DNA of 64,000 nt, from positions 124,001-188,000 of the forward strand of contig NZ_JABFTT010000001.1 in NCBI RefSeq assembly GCF_021404465.1. Reading direction: 5' to 3'. Positions 22,030 through 29,769 of this stretch are shown piece by piece (within the stretch, counting starts at the first letter, position 1; each line of letters begins with the position of its first letter). The notes beneath the pieces are model-generated. The model searched no databases, had not been told where the DNA came from, and saw only the letters and a list, made by a program, of their open reading frames with translations. Position numbers and translations under genes: made by a program. The stretch comes from Billgrantia zhangzhouensis (GTDB lineage: Bacteria; Pseudomonadota; Gammaproteobacteria; Pseudomonadales; Halomonadaceae).

Positions 22030-23397
22030 ATGGATAACAAGGCAAGACTCTTGATGGTCGGCTCGCTGGGCAACGACCAGCTAGAGTTCGTTGAGCGCAT
22101 GGAAGAAAAAGGCTGGCACATCAGCACGGTAGATAGCCTGTTCCAGGCGGCGACTCGGCTCAACGAAACCGAACATGAAGCGGGCATTCTTTGCCTGCAT
22201 GAAAGCCATGAAGACCTTGGCCAGATCGAGCGACTCGTCACTCGCTCGGACATGGAGTGGATGGCGCTATTGCGCGAACCGGCACTCGACGACCCGGTGC
22301 TGTGCAAGTTCCTGGGTAATGCCTTCATGGCTTTTCAGTCGGAGCCCATCGACATCAATCAGATTGATTGCCTCATGCAACATGCCACGGCCATGAAGCG
22401 GCTCAGGACCGAGAAGAACGCTGCCAAGCCCCAGGAGACGGAGTTCGAGATGGTGGGGACCGTACCCGCCATGCAGAAAGTGTTCGACACCATCCGGCGT
22501 GTCGCCTCCGTCGATGCACCCGTACTCATCAGCGGCGAATCAGGAACGGGTAAGGAGCTTGCCGCCCGTGCCATTCACGCCCGATCGATGCGCGCTTCGG
22601 CGCCCTTCGTCGCAGTAAACTGTGGCGCCTTGCCCAGCAACCTTATTCAGTCCAAGCTATTCGGACACGAAAAGGGCACTTTCACCGGAGCCAGCCAGCA
22701 GAAGATCGGGCAGATCGAGGCGGCGGCGGGGGGGATACTATTCCTGGATGAAATAGGGGATCTCTCCCTGGAGCTGCAGGTCAACCTACTAAGGTTTCTG
22801 GAGGAAAAAACCATCCAGCGCATCGGCGCCCTCGACGAGATCCATATCGACGTCCGTATTCTATCCGCCACCCACGTGAATCTCGAGAAAGCCGTGGAGG
22901 AAGGTCGCTTCCGTGAGGATCTCTATCATCGGCTCAACGTGCTTCAGGTCGATATTCCTCCGCTCAGGGAGCGCCAGGAGGATATCGAGATCCTGGCCAA
23001 GTTCTTCTTCGACAAGTTCATCACAGAAAAATCCATGATGGTTCGCGGCTTCCGCCAAGAGGCCCTGGCACTCATGCGTCAATATCACTGGCCAGGCAAT
23101 ATCCGCGAGCTGATCAACCGGGTGCGTCGTGCCATGATCATGTGCGAGCAGCGCCTGATCAAGCCCGCCGACCTAGGGCTGGAGCGACGAACCTTGAACC
23201 GATACCTCGTCACTCTCGAGGAGGTACGCAATAATGCGGAAAAGGAAGCATTGATCTGCGCCCTGCGGCGCAACAAGCACAAGGTCAAGAAGGCGGCCGA
23301 TGAGCTGGGCGTGTCCCGTGTGACCCTCTACCGCCTCATGGAGAAGCATCAACTGACGCGTAATAGCGACACTTCCATTTCCCTCTCGTCCGCCTGA
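22030..23397 (+). CDS. Sigma-54-type enhancer-binding regulator with degenerate receiver domain (VpsR/FleQ-like)
   Basis: A 455-residue transcriptional regulator. Residues 1-110 resemble a response-regulator receiver but lack the acidic pair (LLMVGSLGN) and the phospho-acceptor aspartate (ILCLHES), so phosphorylation is unlikely. The AAA+ domain is intact: Walker A GESGTGKE at about 169-176, Walker B ILFLDEIGD at about 235-243, and RFREDLYHRLNV with the arginine finger. The sigma-54 contact loop reads GTFTGA instead of GAFTGA. The C-terminal Fis-type helix-turn-helix is VKKAADELGVSRVTLYRL. This architecture recalls VpsR and FleQ, biofilm regulators that sense cyclic di-GMP (established for those proteins, inferred here). 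Its place at the head of the curli-PNAG island suggests it controls it. Confidence 0.8.
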   Translation: MDNKARLLMVGSLGNDQLEFVERMEEKGWHISTVDSLFQAATRLNETEHEAGILCLHESHEDLGQIERLVTRSDMEWMALLREPALDDPVLCKFLGNAFMAFQSEPIDINQIDCLMQHATAMKRLRTEKNAAKPQETEFEMVGTVPAMQKVFDTIRRVASVDAPVLISGESGTGKELAARAIHARSMRASAPFVAVNCGALPSNLIQSKLFGHEKGTFTGASQQKIGQIEAAAGGILFLDEIGDLSLELQVNLLRFLEEKTIQRIGALDEIHIDVRILSATHVNLEKAVEEGRFREDLYHRLNVLQVDIPPLRERQEDIEILAKFFFDKFITEKSMMVRGFRQEALALMRQYHWPGNIRELINRVRRAMIMCEQRLIKPADLGLERRTLNRYLVTLEEVRNNAEKEALICALRRNKHKVKKAADELGVSRVTLYRLMEKHQLTRNSDTSISLSSA

Positions 23398-23787
23398 CGC
23401 CTCCCCCAGGAGTTCCATGCTCCGTACCGTCGGTATATCCCGGTGCGGGTGTAGCCTCACATTAGATTCGGCTACGTCACATTTTCGGATTTAAAAAATA
23501 GTTAAATAAGAATTCATTGAAGGACTCGTCAGTAGAAAGAAGGGAAACAGCCATGCAACCAGCTGTTGTATATGTATTTCTCTCGTGCCGCATGAGTCTG
23601 TAAGAGTACTTCCATCAGCAGGCTGGTACCAGCAGGATGGAACCGATCAGCAAAAAATAGATCCAACGAGAATAAATACTGACTTCCATATGAAAAAGAT
23701 ATATTAACAACTTAGTCATTTATGATCGAGACTCCCATACGCAAGGGGTTTTTACATTTACAGATTCGAATAAAGGGAGGTGCGAGC
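23398..23787. other. AT-rich intergenic region before the first CsgD-like gene
   Basis: About 390 bp, distinctly AT-rich from about 23470, with no credible gene. It holds a 12-bp palindrome GCTGGTACCAGC at 23622-23633. No GG-N10-GC sigma-54 promoter was found by eye. It probably carries the promoter of the first CsgD-like gene. Confidence 0.5.
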
Positions 23788-24459
23788 ATGACAACCACTG
23801 ATTACCGAATTCTTCTCGTTACCGCCATAAACCCTCAATCGAAGCTGTTCATCGAACACCTGCAACATCAGATCGGCCATGAAATCATTGCTGTCGGCAC
23901 CGAAGCCATGCCCTCCATGGCGGACGATGAGATGGTACTGGTGATTCTGGATCTGGATCACTTGAGCGAGGCGAGCATGCAGAAATGGCACAACGCCGCG
24001 GATGGCAAGGAAAACGCCAGCCTTGCCGCATTCAATGTCCGTGACGAAAGGCACGCCGTCGAACTGCTTTCCTTGCTCAATCTACAAGGTATCTTTTACC
24101 TAAATGACAGCGTCGAGCTGATCTGCAAGGGAATCGAAGCACTTCGCAGCGGGAACCTATGGATGTCTCGCACCTTGATGTCACGCATGATCCAGCTCCT
24201 GCGCCGGCAGCAGATGAATTCCTATCGTCCCGCATGCGGCTTGACGCAGCGCGAGCTGGAAATCATCGGTTTGCTCGGTACTGGAGCCACCAATTCGGAA
24301 ATTGCCAAAAAACTATTCGTCAGTGAGCATACCGTAAAATCCCATCTCTACAATATCTTCAGAAAAATCAAGGTGCACAACCGTCTACAAGCCATGCACT
24401 GGGCAAGAAGGAACCTGTTCATCGTTCCCCCCAGCTACAAGCGGGAATCGAGGCACTGA
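23788..24459 (+). CDS. CsgD-like LuxR-family transcriptional regulator (first copy)
   Basis: A 223-residue regulator similar throughout to E. coli CsgD (216 residues), the master activator of curli. The N-terminal part is a receiver-like domain (YRILLVTAINPQ; VILDLDHL, which keeps an aspartate). The C-terminal LuxR-type helix-turn-helix reads LTQRELEIIGLLGTGATNSE and then SEHTVKSHLYNIFRKI. The ATG at 23788 follows an excellent AGGGAGGTG site; an upstream in-frame ATG at 23722 is not preferred. It stands alone between two long AT-rich spacers. It is closely similar to the second copy 0.8 kb downstream, so a tandem duplication is likely. Confidence 0.85.
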   Translation: MTTTDYRILLVTAINPQSKLFIEHLQHQIGHEIIAVGTEAMPSMADDEMVLVILDLDHLSEASMQKWHNAADGKENASLAAFNVRDERHAVELLSLLNLQGIFYLNDSVELICKGIEALRSGNLWMSRTLMSRMIQLLRRQQMNSYRPACGLTQRELEIIGLLGTGATNSEIAKKLFVSEHTVKSHLYNIFRKIKVHNRLQAMHWARRNLFIVPPSYKRESRH

Positions 24460-25284
24460 CCGGTCGGGAAAGCAGAAGCATGTTGAGTGCTCCTAACCAT
24501 GACGCTCATGCACTTCGCTCGGATTGGTCCTAGAAAAACCGTTTCTTCTCGCCTTTTTATCTGTTGCACATGCAGAATCCATGGTCGCAGGATAGATGAA
24601 TTTTTCTAGTCAAGGGACGGCTTTCCTGAGCAGGTTCATCAGAAAAAGTTTCGCCAATATTCCAACTATTTTCCAAGAACCCTCAACGCAAGGCACAAGC
24701 TATTCAATCCCATTGCTTTAAGCAAAAAAACATCAAGCAACCAATTGTTGCACTACAGCAAGACAGAAAAGTGTGGGAGATACCACTCTCTCAGACAACC
24801 TTGGACTAATAGCCTGCTTATGTTTCGCATGAAAATTTCAAAGCTTCACAAGTGTCAGCCATATGAAACATGTTCTAAGCAGAAAAGGCATTATTTCCAG
24901 CTATCACAGGGAGCTGCGACCATAGTCTGGTAGTGTATCCTTCGTGAAACAGAAGAGAGAAGTCGCAAGGAGGCTCCGTAGGCTTTACTTAAACTACCCT
25001 TTAAAAAATCGTAACAATTCGGCCTTTCAAGTGAATTTTATTCAAGAAGATTTCATTTTCTACGAAATGTATCGATCTTTCAAGAAACCCATTTCCTTTA
25101 TACCTCATTGAAAAACATATTTTTATACTCATAAGGATGAGATATCTCATCCCACCCAACTAAAAAATACATGCCGAAACATAGCTTTACATAGTGACTC
25201 TAATTGAACCAAGCTATCCCGTGCTTTCCATGAGGTTTGAAGAAGATCACTCCAAGAAAAGCATACTTTTTAGGAGACAACGGC
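24460..25284. other. Long AT-rich leader between the two CsgD-like genes
   Basis: About 825 bp with low GC relative to neighbours. No credible protein gene is seen; a 62-codon frame at 24745-24933 has no ribosome-binding site or recognisable product. It holds an 18-bp perfect palindrome at 25135-25152 preceded by a TATACT -10-like box. In E. coli the csgD regulatory region is likewise unusually long and AT-rich, so this is probably a multi-input promoter region, possibly with a long 5' untranslated leader. Confidence 0.6.
25135..25152. promoter_or_regulatory. 18-bp perfect palindrome upstream of csgD
   Basis: GGATGAGATATCTCATCC, perfectly self-complementary, 133 bp before the csgD start. A TATACT hexamer at 25124-25129 lies six bases upstream of it, with no good -35. 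It could be an operator at a transcription start or an RNA hairpin at the start of the leader. Confidence 0.45.
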
Positions 25285-25989
25285 ATGGAACTTGGAAGAG
25301 GGATTATCCTGCTAGCTACCGAAAGCAACCCACAAACTCAGCTCTTTGTCGGTTACGTTCATCAGCAATTGCAGCGTGACTTGTATATCGTATCACCAGA
25401 AACGCCTAGTGAAGCATTCGGCCTCGTTGGAGAAGACAGCGACTCGCGAACAGTCGTCCTATTGGACCTCGATCATCTCGAAGAGACGACCATGCAGGAA
25501 TGGCAGGCACAGTATCACCAGCAGCCGGGCTGGATATTGACGGCCTTCAATCTCAGGAATGAAGACCATGCAGCTCAGCTGTTGAGTCTCATGCAGCTGA
25601 AAGGCGTCTTTTACCGTAGCGACAGCCTCGAGCTGATCTGCAAGGGCCTTCAGCTCCTGCTGGCTGGAGATTTCTGGCTGTCGCGCTCCCTGATGACACG
25701 CTTGATTGACTTTTATCGTCGTCAGCAGATCAACTGCTACCGTCCCGCTTGCGGCATTACGCAGCGCGAGCTGGAAATCATCGGCCTGCTTGGCTCCGGC
25801 GCTTCCAACACCGAAATTGCCGAACTCCTTTACGTAAGTGAACATACGGTGAAATCGCACCTCTATAACATCTTTCGCAAGATCAATGTCAACAACCGCA
25901 TGCAGGCCGTGAACTGGGCCCGGCAGAACCTGGGACCTCCTCCCCCGCTGGCGCTCCAACGGTACGACAGAGTCTCACCCAGTCACTGA
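25285..25989 (+). CDS. csgD: CsgD-like LuxR-family curli regulator (second copy, csgDEFG operon)
   Basis: A 234-residue homologue of CsgD with the same layout as the first copy. It has a receiver-like N-terminal domain containing VVLLDLDHL. The LuxR helix-turn-helix reads ITQRELEIIGLLGSGASNTE then SEHTVKSHLYNIFRKINVNN. The C-terminal domain is nearly identical to that of the first copy. The ATG at 25285 follows AGGAGA at eight bases. The gene runs into csgE with 17 bp between, reproducing the csgDEFG order of enterobacteria, so this is the positional equivalent of csgD. The pair may have different inputs and overlapping targets, or may form heterodimers; that is inference. Confidence 0.88.
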   Translation: MELGRGIILLATESNPQTQLFVGYVHQQLQRDLYIVSPETPSEAFGLVGEDSDSRTVVLLDLDHLEETTMQEWQAQYHQQPGWILTAFNLRNEDHAAQLLSLMQLKGVFYRSDSLELICKGLQLLLAGDFWLSRSLMTRLIDFYRRQQINCYRPACGITQRELEIIGLLGSGASNTEIAELLYVSEHTVKSHLYNIFRKINVNNRMQAVNWARQNLGPPPPLALQRYDRVSPSH

Positions 25990-26006
25990 TTCGAGAGCGA
26001 AGGACA

Positions 26007-26540
26007 ATGGCTTTCTTTCGCAAGAAATCTCCAATGGCCCTTTTCCTAGTGGCACTTGGTTCCCTTTCCTTGGCCGAGGTGGAGACACCAAGTTCCAGCC
26101 TGCCCGCAGCCCCAAGGGAGCCGCAGATGTCTCAAGGCACAATCGAAGAGGAAGAAGCGCTGGAAGAGGGAGAGGCAACGGAAGAGCTGTCGCGTCAGTT
26201 CCGCCTGGGCGAGCCCGGATTGTCAGGTGTGATCGTCGATCGCACCATCACCATGATGGGCAAGACTTTCTACCGGAGTTTCAGCCAGTTGAGCTCAGAA
26301 AGCCACATTCTGTCCAGCACGACCCTGTCCGTGCACGAGCGCCCCGATGCGCGCTGGGGAAGTCAGGTCTGGGTCGCGGAGAACAATCGCATTCTCTTCC
26401 AGGCCGCGCTCCCACCCCGGCTGAGCGATATCGACCGATATGCCGAAGTAGCCGTGGAACAGGTGGAGCAGCTCCTCGTGCAACGCAGCATCATGCAGGC
26501 GCTCGAGAGCGACCCGGACCTGGCCGACGAGGAAATCTAG
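26007..26540 (+). CDS. csgE: Curli assembly protein CsgE
   Basis: A 177-residue secreted protein, longer than E. coli CsgE (129). An N-terminal signal peptide (MALFLVALGSLSLA region) is followed by an acidic low-complexity stretch of about 40 residues (IEEEEALEEGEATEEL). The CsgE domain then starts at GLSGVIVDRTITMMGKTFYR. SVHERPDARWGSQVWV and the C-terminal glutamine/leucine helix match the E. coli protein. CsgE caps the CsgG secretion pore and delivers curlin subunits. The acidic insert is not found in E. coli CsgE and is of unknown use. It is in an operon with csgD upstream and csgF 29 bp downstream. Confidence 0.9.
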   Translation: MAFFRKKSPMALFLVALGSLSLAEVETPSSSLPAAPREPQMSQGTIEEEEALEEGEATEELSRQFRLGEPGLSGVIVDRTITMMGKTFYRSFSQLSSESHILSSTTLSVHERPDARWGSQVWVAENNRILFQAALPPRLSDIDRYAEVAVEQVEQLLVQRSIMQALESDPDLADEEI

Positions 26541-26569
26541 CGGAAAGGATGTACTAGAAGGAGAACACC

Positions 26570-26998
26570 ATGAAGCATCCACGTTCACTACTGCTGAAGC
26601 TCTCTCTTGTCGGGTTGTTCCTATCCTGCTCGGTAGGTGCCCAGGCAGGGGAACTCATCTATCGTCCCATCAACCCTTCGTTCGGAGGGGACCCCCTGCT
26701 GGGCAACCACCTGCTCAACAAGGCTCAGGCACAGGATACGCACAAGGATCCCAACGCCCCGGACTTCGGTCGCTTCTCCGAGGTTGACTTCTTTCTTCAG
26801 GACCTGCGTGCCGACCTCATCAATCGCGCCATCGACGATGCCCTCGACCCCAACAACCCCGGGGGAAGCGAAAGCGTCATCGACAATTCTTCGCTCAACG
26901 TCAGGTTCGTCAATGTAGGTGGCGGCGCTTTCCAGATGGTGATCACCGACAAGAGAACGAACGAAGTGACACGCATCGATTTCGGAACGCCATTTTAA
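26570..26998 (+). CDS. csgF: Curli assembly protein CsgF
   Basis: A 142-residue secreted protein with a signal peptide ending near VGAQAG. The mature N-terminus, ELIYRPINPSFGGDP then LLNKAQAQ, is the conserved segment that inserts in the CsgG pore in E. coli. The C-terminal part (VIDNSSLNVRF, TDKRTNEVTRIDF) matches the region that, in E. coli, couples secretion to CsgB nucleation at the surface. The start follows AAGGAGAA. It is 11 bp from csgG. Confidence 0.92.
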   Translation: MKHPRSLLLKLSLVGLFLSCSVGAQAGELIYRPINPSFGGDPLLGNHLLNKAQAQDTHKDPNAPDFGRFSEVDFFLQDLRADLINRAIDDALDPNNPGGSESVIDNSSLNVRFVNVGGGAFQMVITDKRTNEVTRIDFGTPF

Positions 26999-27009
26999 GG
27001 GGCCTGAAC

Positions 27010-27846
27010 ATGAAAGCACTCAGAATCGGTTGCTTGTCCGGGCTGATCTTCCTTGGCGGATGCGTCAGCATGGTCACCTCTCCCGAAGGGCTGGAGGGAG
27101 CACCGGCTACCCTCGTTCCTCGAGCAGGAACCTATCTCGACCTGACCAGCCTGCCACGCCCAGCGGCTCCGATATTCGCGGCCGTCTATGACTTCAGGGA
27201 CCAGACCGGCCAGTACCGTCCCCAGCCTGCCAGCACCTTCTCGACAGCGGTGACCCAAGGCGGAGCCGCCATGCTTAGCTCCGCGCTAGCGGATTCGGGC
27301 TGGTTCGTGCCGCTGGAGCGAGTCGGGCTGCAGAACCTGCTCACGGAACGGCGCATCATACGCGCGAACCTGGAAAGAAACGGACGCGAACACGAGCTGG
27401 GCTCTCTCAACGCGGCCCGTATCCTGATGGAAGGGGGGATCATTGCCTACGACTCCAACATGAAGACGGGCGGCGTAGGTGCCGAGTATTTCGGCATCGG
27501 ATCGTCCGGTCAGTATCAGGTCGACCAGGTTACCGTCAATCTTCGCGCCGTGGATATTGCCACCGGCGAAGTCCTGGCCAACGTAACCACCAGTAAGACG
27601 GTTTATTCCTATGAGGTTCGTGCCGGAGTATATCGTTTCGTCAGTTTTCGTCGCCTACTAGAGGCCGAGGCAGGGTATACGCACAATGAACCCGTACAAA
27701 TGGCGGTAATGTCGGCCATCGAATCCGCCGTCATACATCTCGTTACGCAAGGAGTCGATCGAGGACTATGGAACCTGGCCAACCCCGGTGATCGCAATCA
27801 TGAAGTGCTGATGACCTATCGCGAATCTGCTCCGCCCCTGCTGTGA
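27010..27846 (+). CDS. csgG: Curli secretion channel CsgG
   Basis: A 278-residue outer-membrane lipoprotein (277 in E. coli) that forms the nonameric diffusion channel for curlin export. The signal peptide ends FLGGC, giving the lipidation cysteine. AAVYDFRDQTGQYRP, RVGLQNLLTERRIIR and LMEGGIIAYDSN are characteristic of CsgG, as is VTVNLRAVDIATGEVL. It is last in csgDEFG and is followed by a clear terminator, so the curlin genes downstream form a separate unit. Confidence 0.95.
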   Translation: MKALRIGCLSGLIFLGGCVSMVTSPEGLEGAPATLVPRAGTYLDLTSLPRPAAPIFAAVYDFRDQTGQYRPQPASTFSTAVTQGGAAMLSSALADSGWFVPLERVGLQNLLTERRIIRANLERNGREHELGSLNAARILMEGGIIAYDSNMKTGGVGAEYFGIGSSGQYQVDQVTVNLRAVDIATGEVLANVTTSKTVYSYEVRAGVYRFVSFRRLLEAEAGYTHNEPVQMAVMSAIESAVIHLVTQGVDRGLWNLANPGDRNHEVLMTYRESAPPLL

Positions 27847-27861
27847 AAACCCAAGAGCTTC

Positions 27862-27888
27862 AAGGCGCCATATTCTGGCGCCTTTTTT
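27862..27888 (+). terminator. Intrinsic terminator of csgDEFG
   Basis: AAGGCGCCA at 27862-27870 pairs with TGGCGCCTT (27876-27884) around a TATTC loop, followed by T through 27888. Confidence 0.9.
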
Positions 27889-28064
27889 GTTTCATATCAC
27901 TGAGGACAAAAGGTTTAATTTTTACGTCAGATAAGGTCATTCTTCAGCAGCGTACCAGGGACTAAAAAATCAATACTGAAATTGAAACTTATGAATTATG
28001 GAAGAAACTTTCACGCAATCCGACACTGCTGTTACTTAACGTAAAATCCAAAGAATGAGTCGCC

Positions 28065-28553
28065 ATGAAAAACTACGGAATCGTTACACTTGTGATAGGG
28101 ATGACTCTTCTGGCAAACGCCTCCAAGGCGACCGATCTCATGCCGGGATCTGAGCTCCACCCTGAGCCAGAAGATTCACTTTCTCAACAAAATTCAACGA
28201 TTTATCAGACTGGCTACGGCAATGATTCCGTCATCGTACAGAGCGGTAGTTACAATAGCGCAAAAATCGTTCAGCAAGGCTCGGCCAATATCGCCAGCGC
28301 CAGGCAGTTGGGAACGGCAAATGAAGCTCGGATAGTACAGGCCGGCGCTAAGATGGAAGCTTCGATTCTGCAGAAGGGCCACGGACACGATGCCGAAATC
28401 GTGCAGGCCGGATACGGCAAGGAGGCCATCATCAACCAGCATGGCGTATATGGTAGTGCCGAAATTCACCAGTTGGGGACCCATCGTACCAGCCCCATTA
28501 CTGTTACCCAGTTCTCACGTGGACAGGCCTCCGTGCAGGTCTATCGATATTAA
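28065..28553 (+). CDS. csgB: Minor curlin CsgB (nucleator)
   Basis: A 162-residue secreted protein, comparable to E. coli CsgB (151). After the signal peptide and an acidic leader come about five imperfect ~22-residue curlin repeats of the Q-x-G pattern (for example YQTGYGNDSVIVQSGSYN, IVQAGAKMEASILQKG, EIVQAGYGKEAIINQHG). The C-terminus ends ASVQVYRY, a basic/aromatic tail comparable to the distinctive E. coli CsgB end (MAIRVTQR). CsgB nucleates curlin amyloid on the outer membrane. Its promoter should lie in the 218-bp AT-rich gap after the csgG terminator. Unlike E. coli, where csgBAC diverges from csgDEFG, this unit lies downstream on the same strand. Confidence 0.88.
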   Translation: MKNYGIVTLVIGMTLLANASKATDLMPGSELHPEPEDSLSQQNSTIYQTGYGNDSVIVQSGSYNSAKIVQQGSANIASARQLGTANEARIVQAGAKMEASILQKGHGHDAEIVQAGYGKEAIINQHGVYGSAEIHQLGTHRTSPITVTQFSRGQASVQVYRY

Positions 28554-28725
28554 GGCTTAGCTCGTGGCTCACGGGGAAGGTGCAGGAAGCATGACCAACG
28601 AAACAGGATGTAGAGACGCTTGAAACCGTAAATGGAAAACGGAAGTGATAGCCTGGCTATCGTTTCTCGAACTCCGCCCTGGAGGCATCGGCTCAACCAG
28701 GGATTTCAACGAGAGGGAATGAAAA

Positions 28726-29694
28726 ATGAAGTTCAAGATGACTGTAATGGCAGCGGCTGTTGCCTTCTCAGGTACGGCTCTGGCCAATGGCAACGTATCG
28801 AATGTCGACCAGGTAGGTTACGACAACGATGTGAGCGTATCCCAGTACACCCAAGGCTGGGGTGGGAACAATACCTCGGGCGTCAGCCAGGACGGTGTCG
28901 GCAACGGTGCGACCGTTCATCAGCAGGGATGGTGGGGCCATAACGTATCGGATATCGAGCAGGAAGGCATGGCCAACAATGCCGACGTCTTTCAGGATGG
29001 TACGAACAACAGCGCCGCCGTTACCCAATCCGGCCAGTTCAACACATCCGATAGTCAGCAGATTGGAACGCAAAACGTCCTTCAGGTGAATCAGGAAGGC
29101 ACCAAAAACAGTGCCTCCACCTACCAGAACGGATGGAACAACTTTGCCGATATCAGTCAGAGCGGCTTTGCCAACAGCTCCGATACGGTACAGGACGGCA
29201 GGAACAACATCGCGCAGGTGCGGCAGGATGGGGTCAAGAATGCCTCCGACATCACCCAGTCCGGCATCAACAACTATGCCGACGTCGATCAGGATGGCAG
29301 CTTCAACGACTCCACCATCGTACAGGCAGGTACCAGAAACGTTGCCGAAGTCCTTCAGCGAGACATGAAAAACACCGCCGACATCACCCAGGACGGCAAG
29401 TACAATACCGCTACTGTCGACCAGAGCAACTTCAACAACGATGCGCTCATCGTGCAGTCCGGCAGCCACAACACCTCCGAGGTGGTACAGAGCGGCTACA
29501 ACGACCTGGCCGACTCCTTCCAGTCCGGCAATGGTCATTACTCTTCCATCACACAAGCAGCCTCATCCGGCTATCTTGGCGGCCTGATGAGTCTTGCCAC
29601 CAACACAGCCACCCATGTGCAGATGGGCCACAACAACGCCGCAATCACCTCACAAGTGGGTGGCGCCAACACTGCCAACGTCTATCAGAACTGA
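28726..29694 (+). CDS. csgA: Major curlin CsgA-like subunit, expanded
   Basis: A 322-residue secreted protein, about twice E. coli CsgA (151). The signal peptide ends ALAN. By eye the mature protein breaks into about 26 strand units of ~11 residues with Q-x-G and N at fixed places (TSGVSQDGVGN, SAAVTQSGQFN, ASDITQSGINN and so on), or 13 full curlin repeats against five in E. coli. This predicts a very long beta-solenoid amyloid subunit. Unit 23 is interrupted by a hydrophobic insert (GYLGGLMSL). The ends (near 28726 and 29694) show the same pattern, so neither terminus is missing. The start follows GAGAGGGA. A terminator lies just after the stop. No csgC follows. Confidence 0.9.
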   Translation: MKFKMTVMAAAVAFSGTALANGNVSNVDQVGYDNDVSVSQYTQGWGGNNTSGVSQDGVGNGATVHQQGWWGHNVSDIEQEGMANNADVFQDGTNNSAAVTQSGQFNTSDSQQIGTQNVLQVNQEGTKNSASTYQNGWNNFADISQSGFANSSDTVQDGRNNIAQVRQDGVKNASDITQSGINNYADVDQDGSFNDSTIVQAGTRNVAEVLQRDMKNTADITQDGKYNTATVDQSNFNNDALIVQSGSHNTSEVVQSGYNDLADSFQSGNGHYSSITQAASSGYLGGLMSLATNTATHVQMGHNNAAITSQVGGANTANVYQN

Positions 29695-29712
29695 TAGCGC
29701 CCTGTGCCACCG

Positions 29713-29736
29713 GGCCCCGCGCTGCGGGGCCTTTTT
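29713..29736 (+). terminator. Intrinsic terminator between csgA and pgaA
   Basis: GGCCCCGC (29713-29720) pairs with GCGGGGCC (29724-29731) around GCT, followed by five T (29732-29736). It ends only 33 bp before the pgaA start. Confidence 0.9.
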
Positions 29737-29769
29737 GCGCCCCTTGTCACCGTTCCCGGAATCCGGCCG

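Noticed and set aside
24745..24933. 62-codon frame in the spacer between the two csgD-like genes.
   Set aside because: No Shine-Dalgarno, unusual composition, no family resemblance.
21595..25284. Sigma-54 (-24/-12) promoters upstream of the matrix genes.
   Set aside because: I searched by eye for GG-N10-GC elements upstream of the regulator and both csgD-like genes and found no convincing match. A profile scan would be decisive.
28726..29694. Repeated sequence considered as a CRISPR array or DNA tandem repeat.
   Set aside because: The periodicity is at the protein level (curlin strand units with Q-x-G and N); DNA repeats are imperfect and continuous without spacers.
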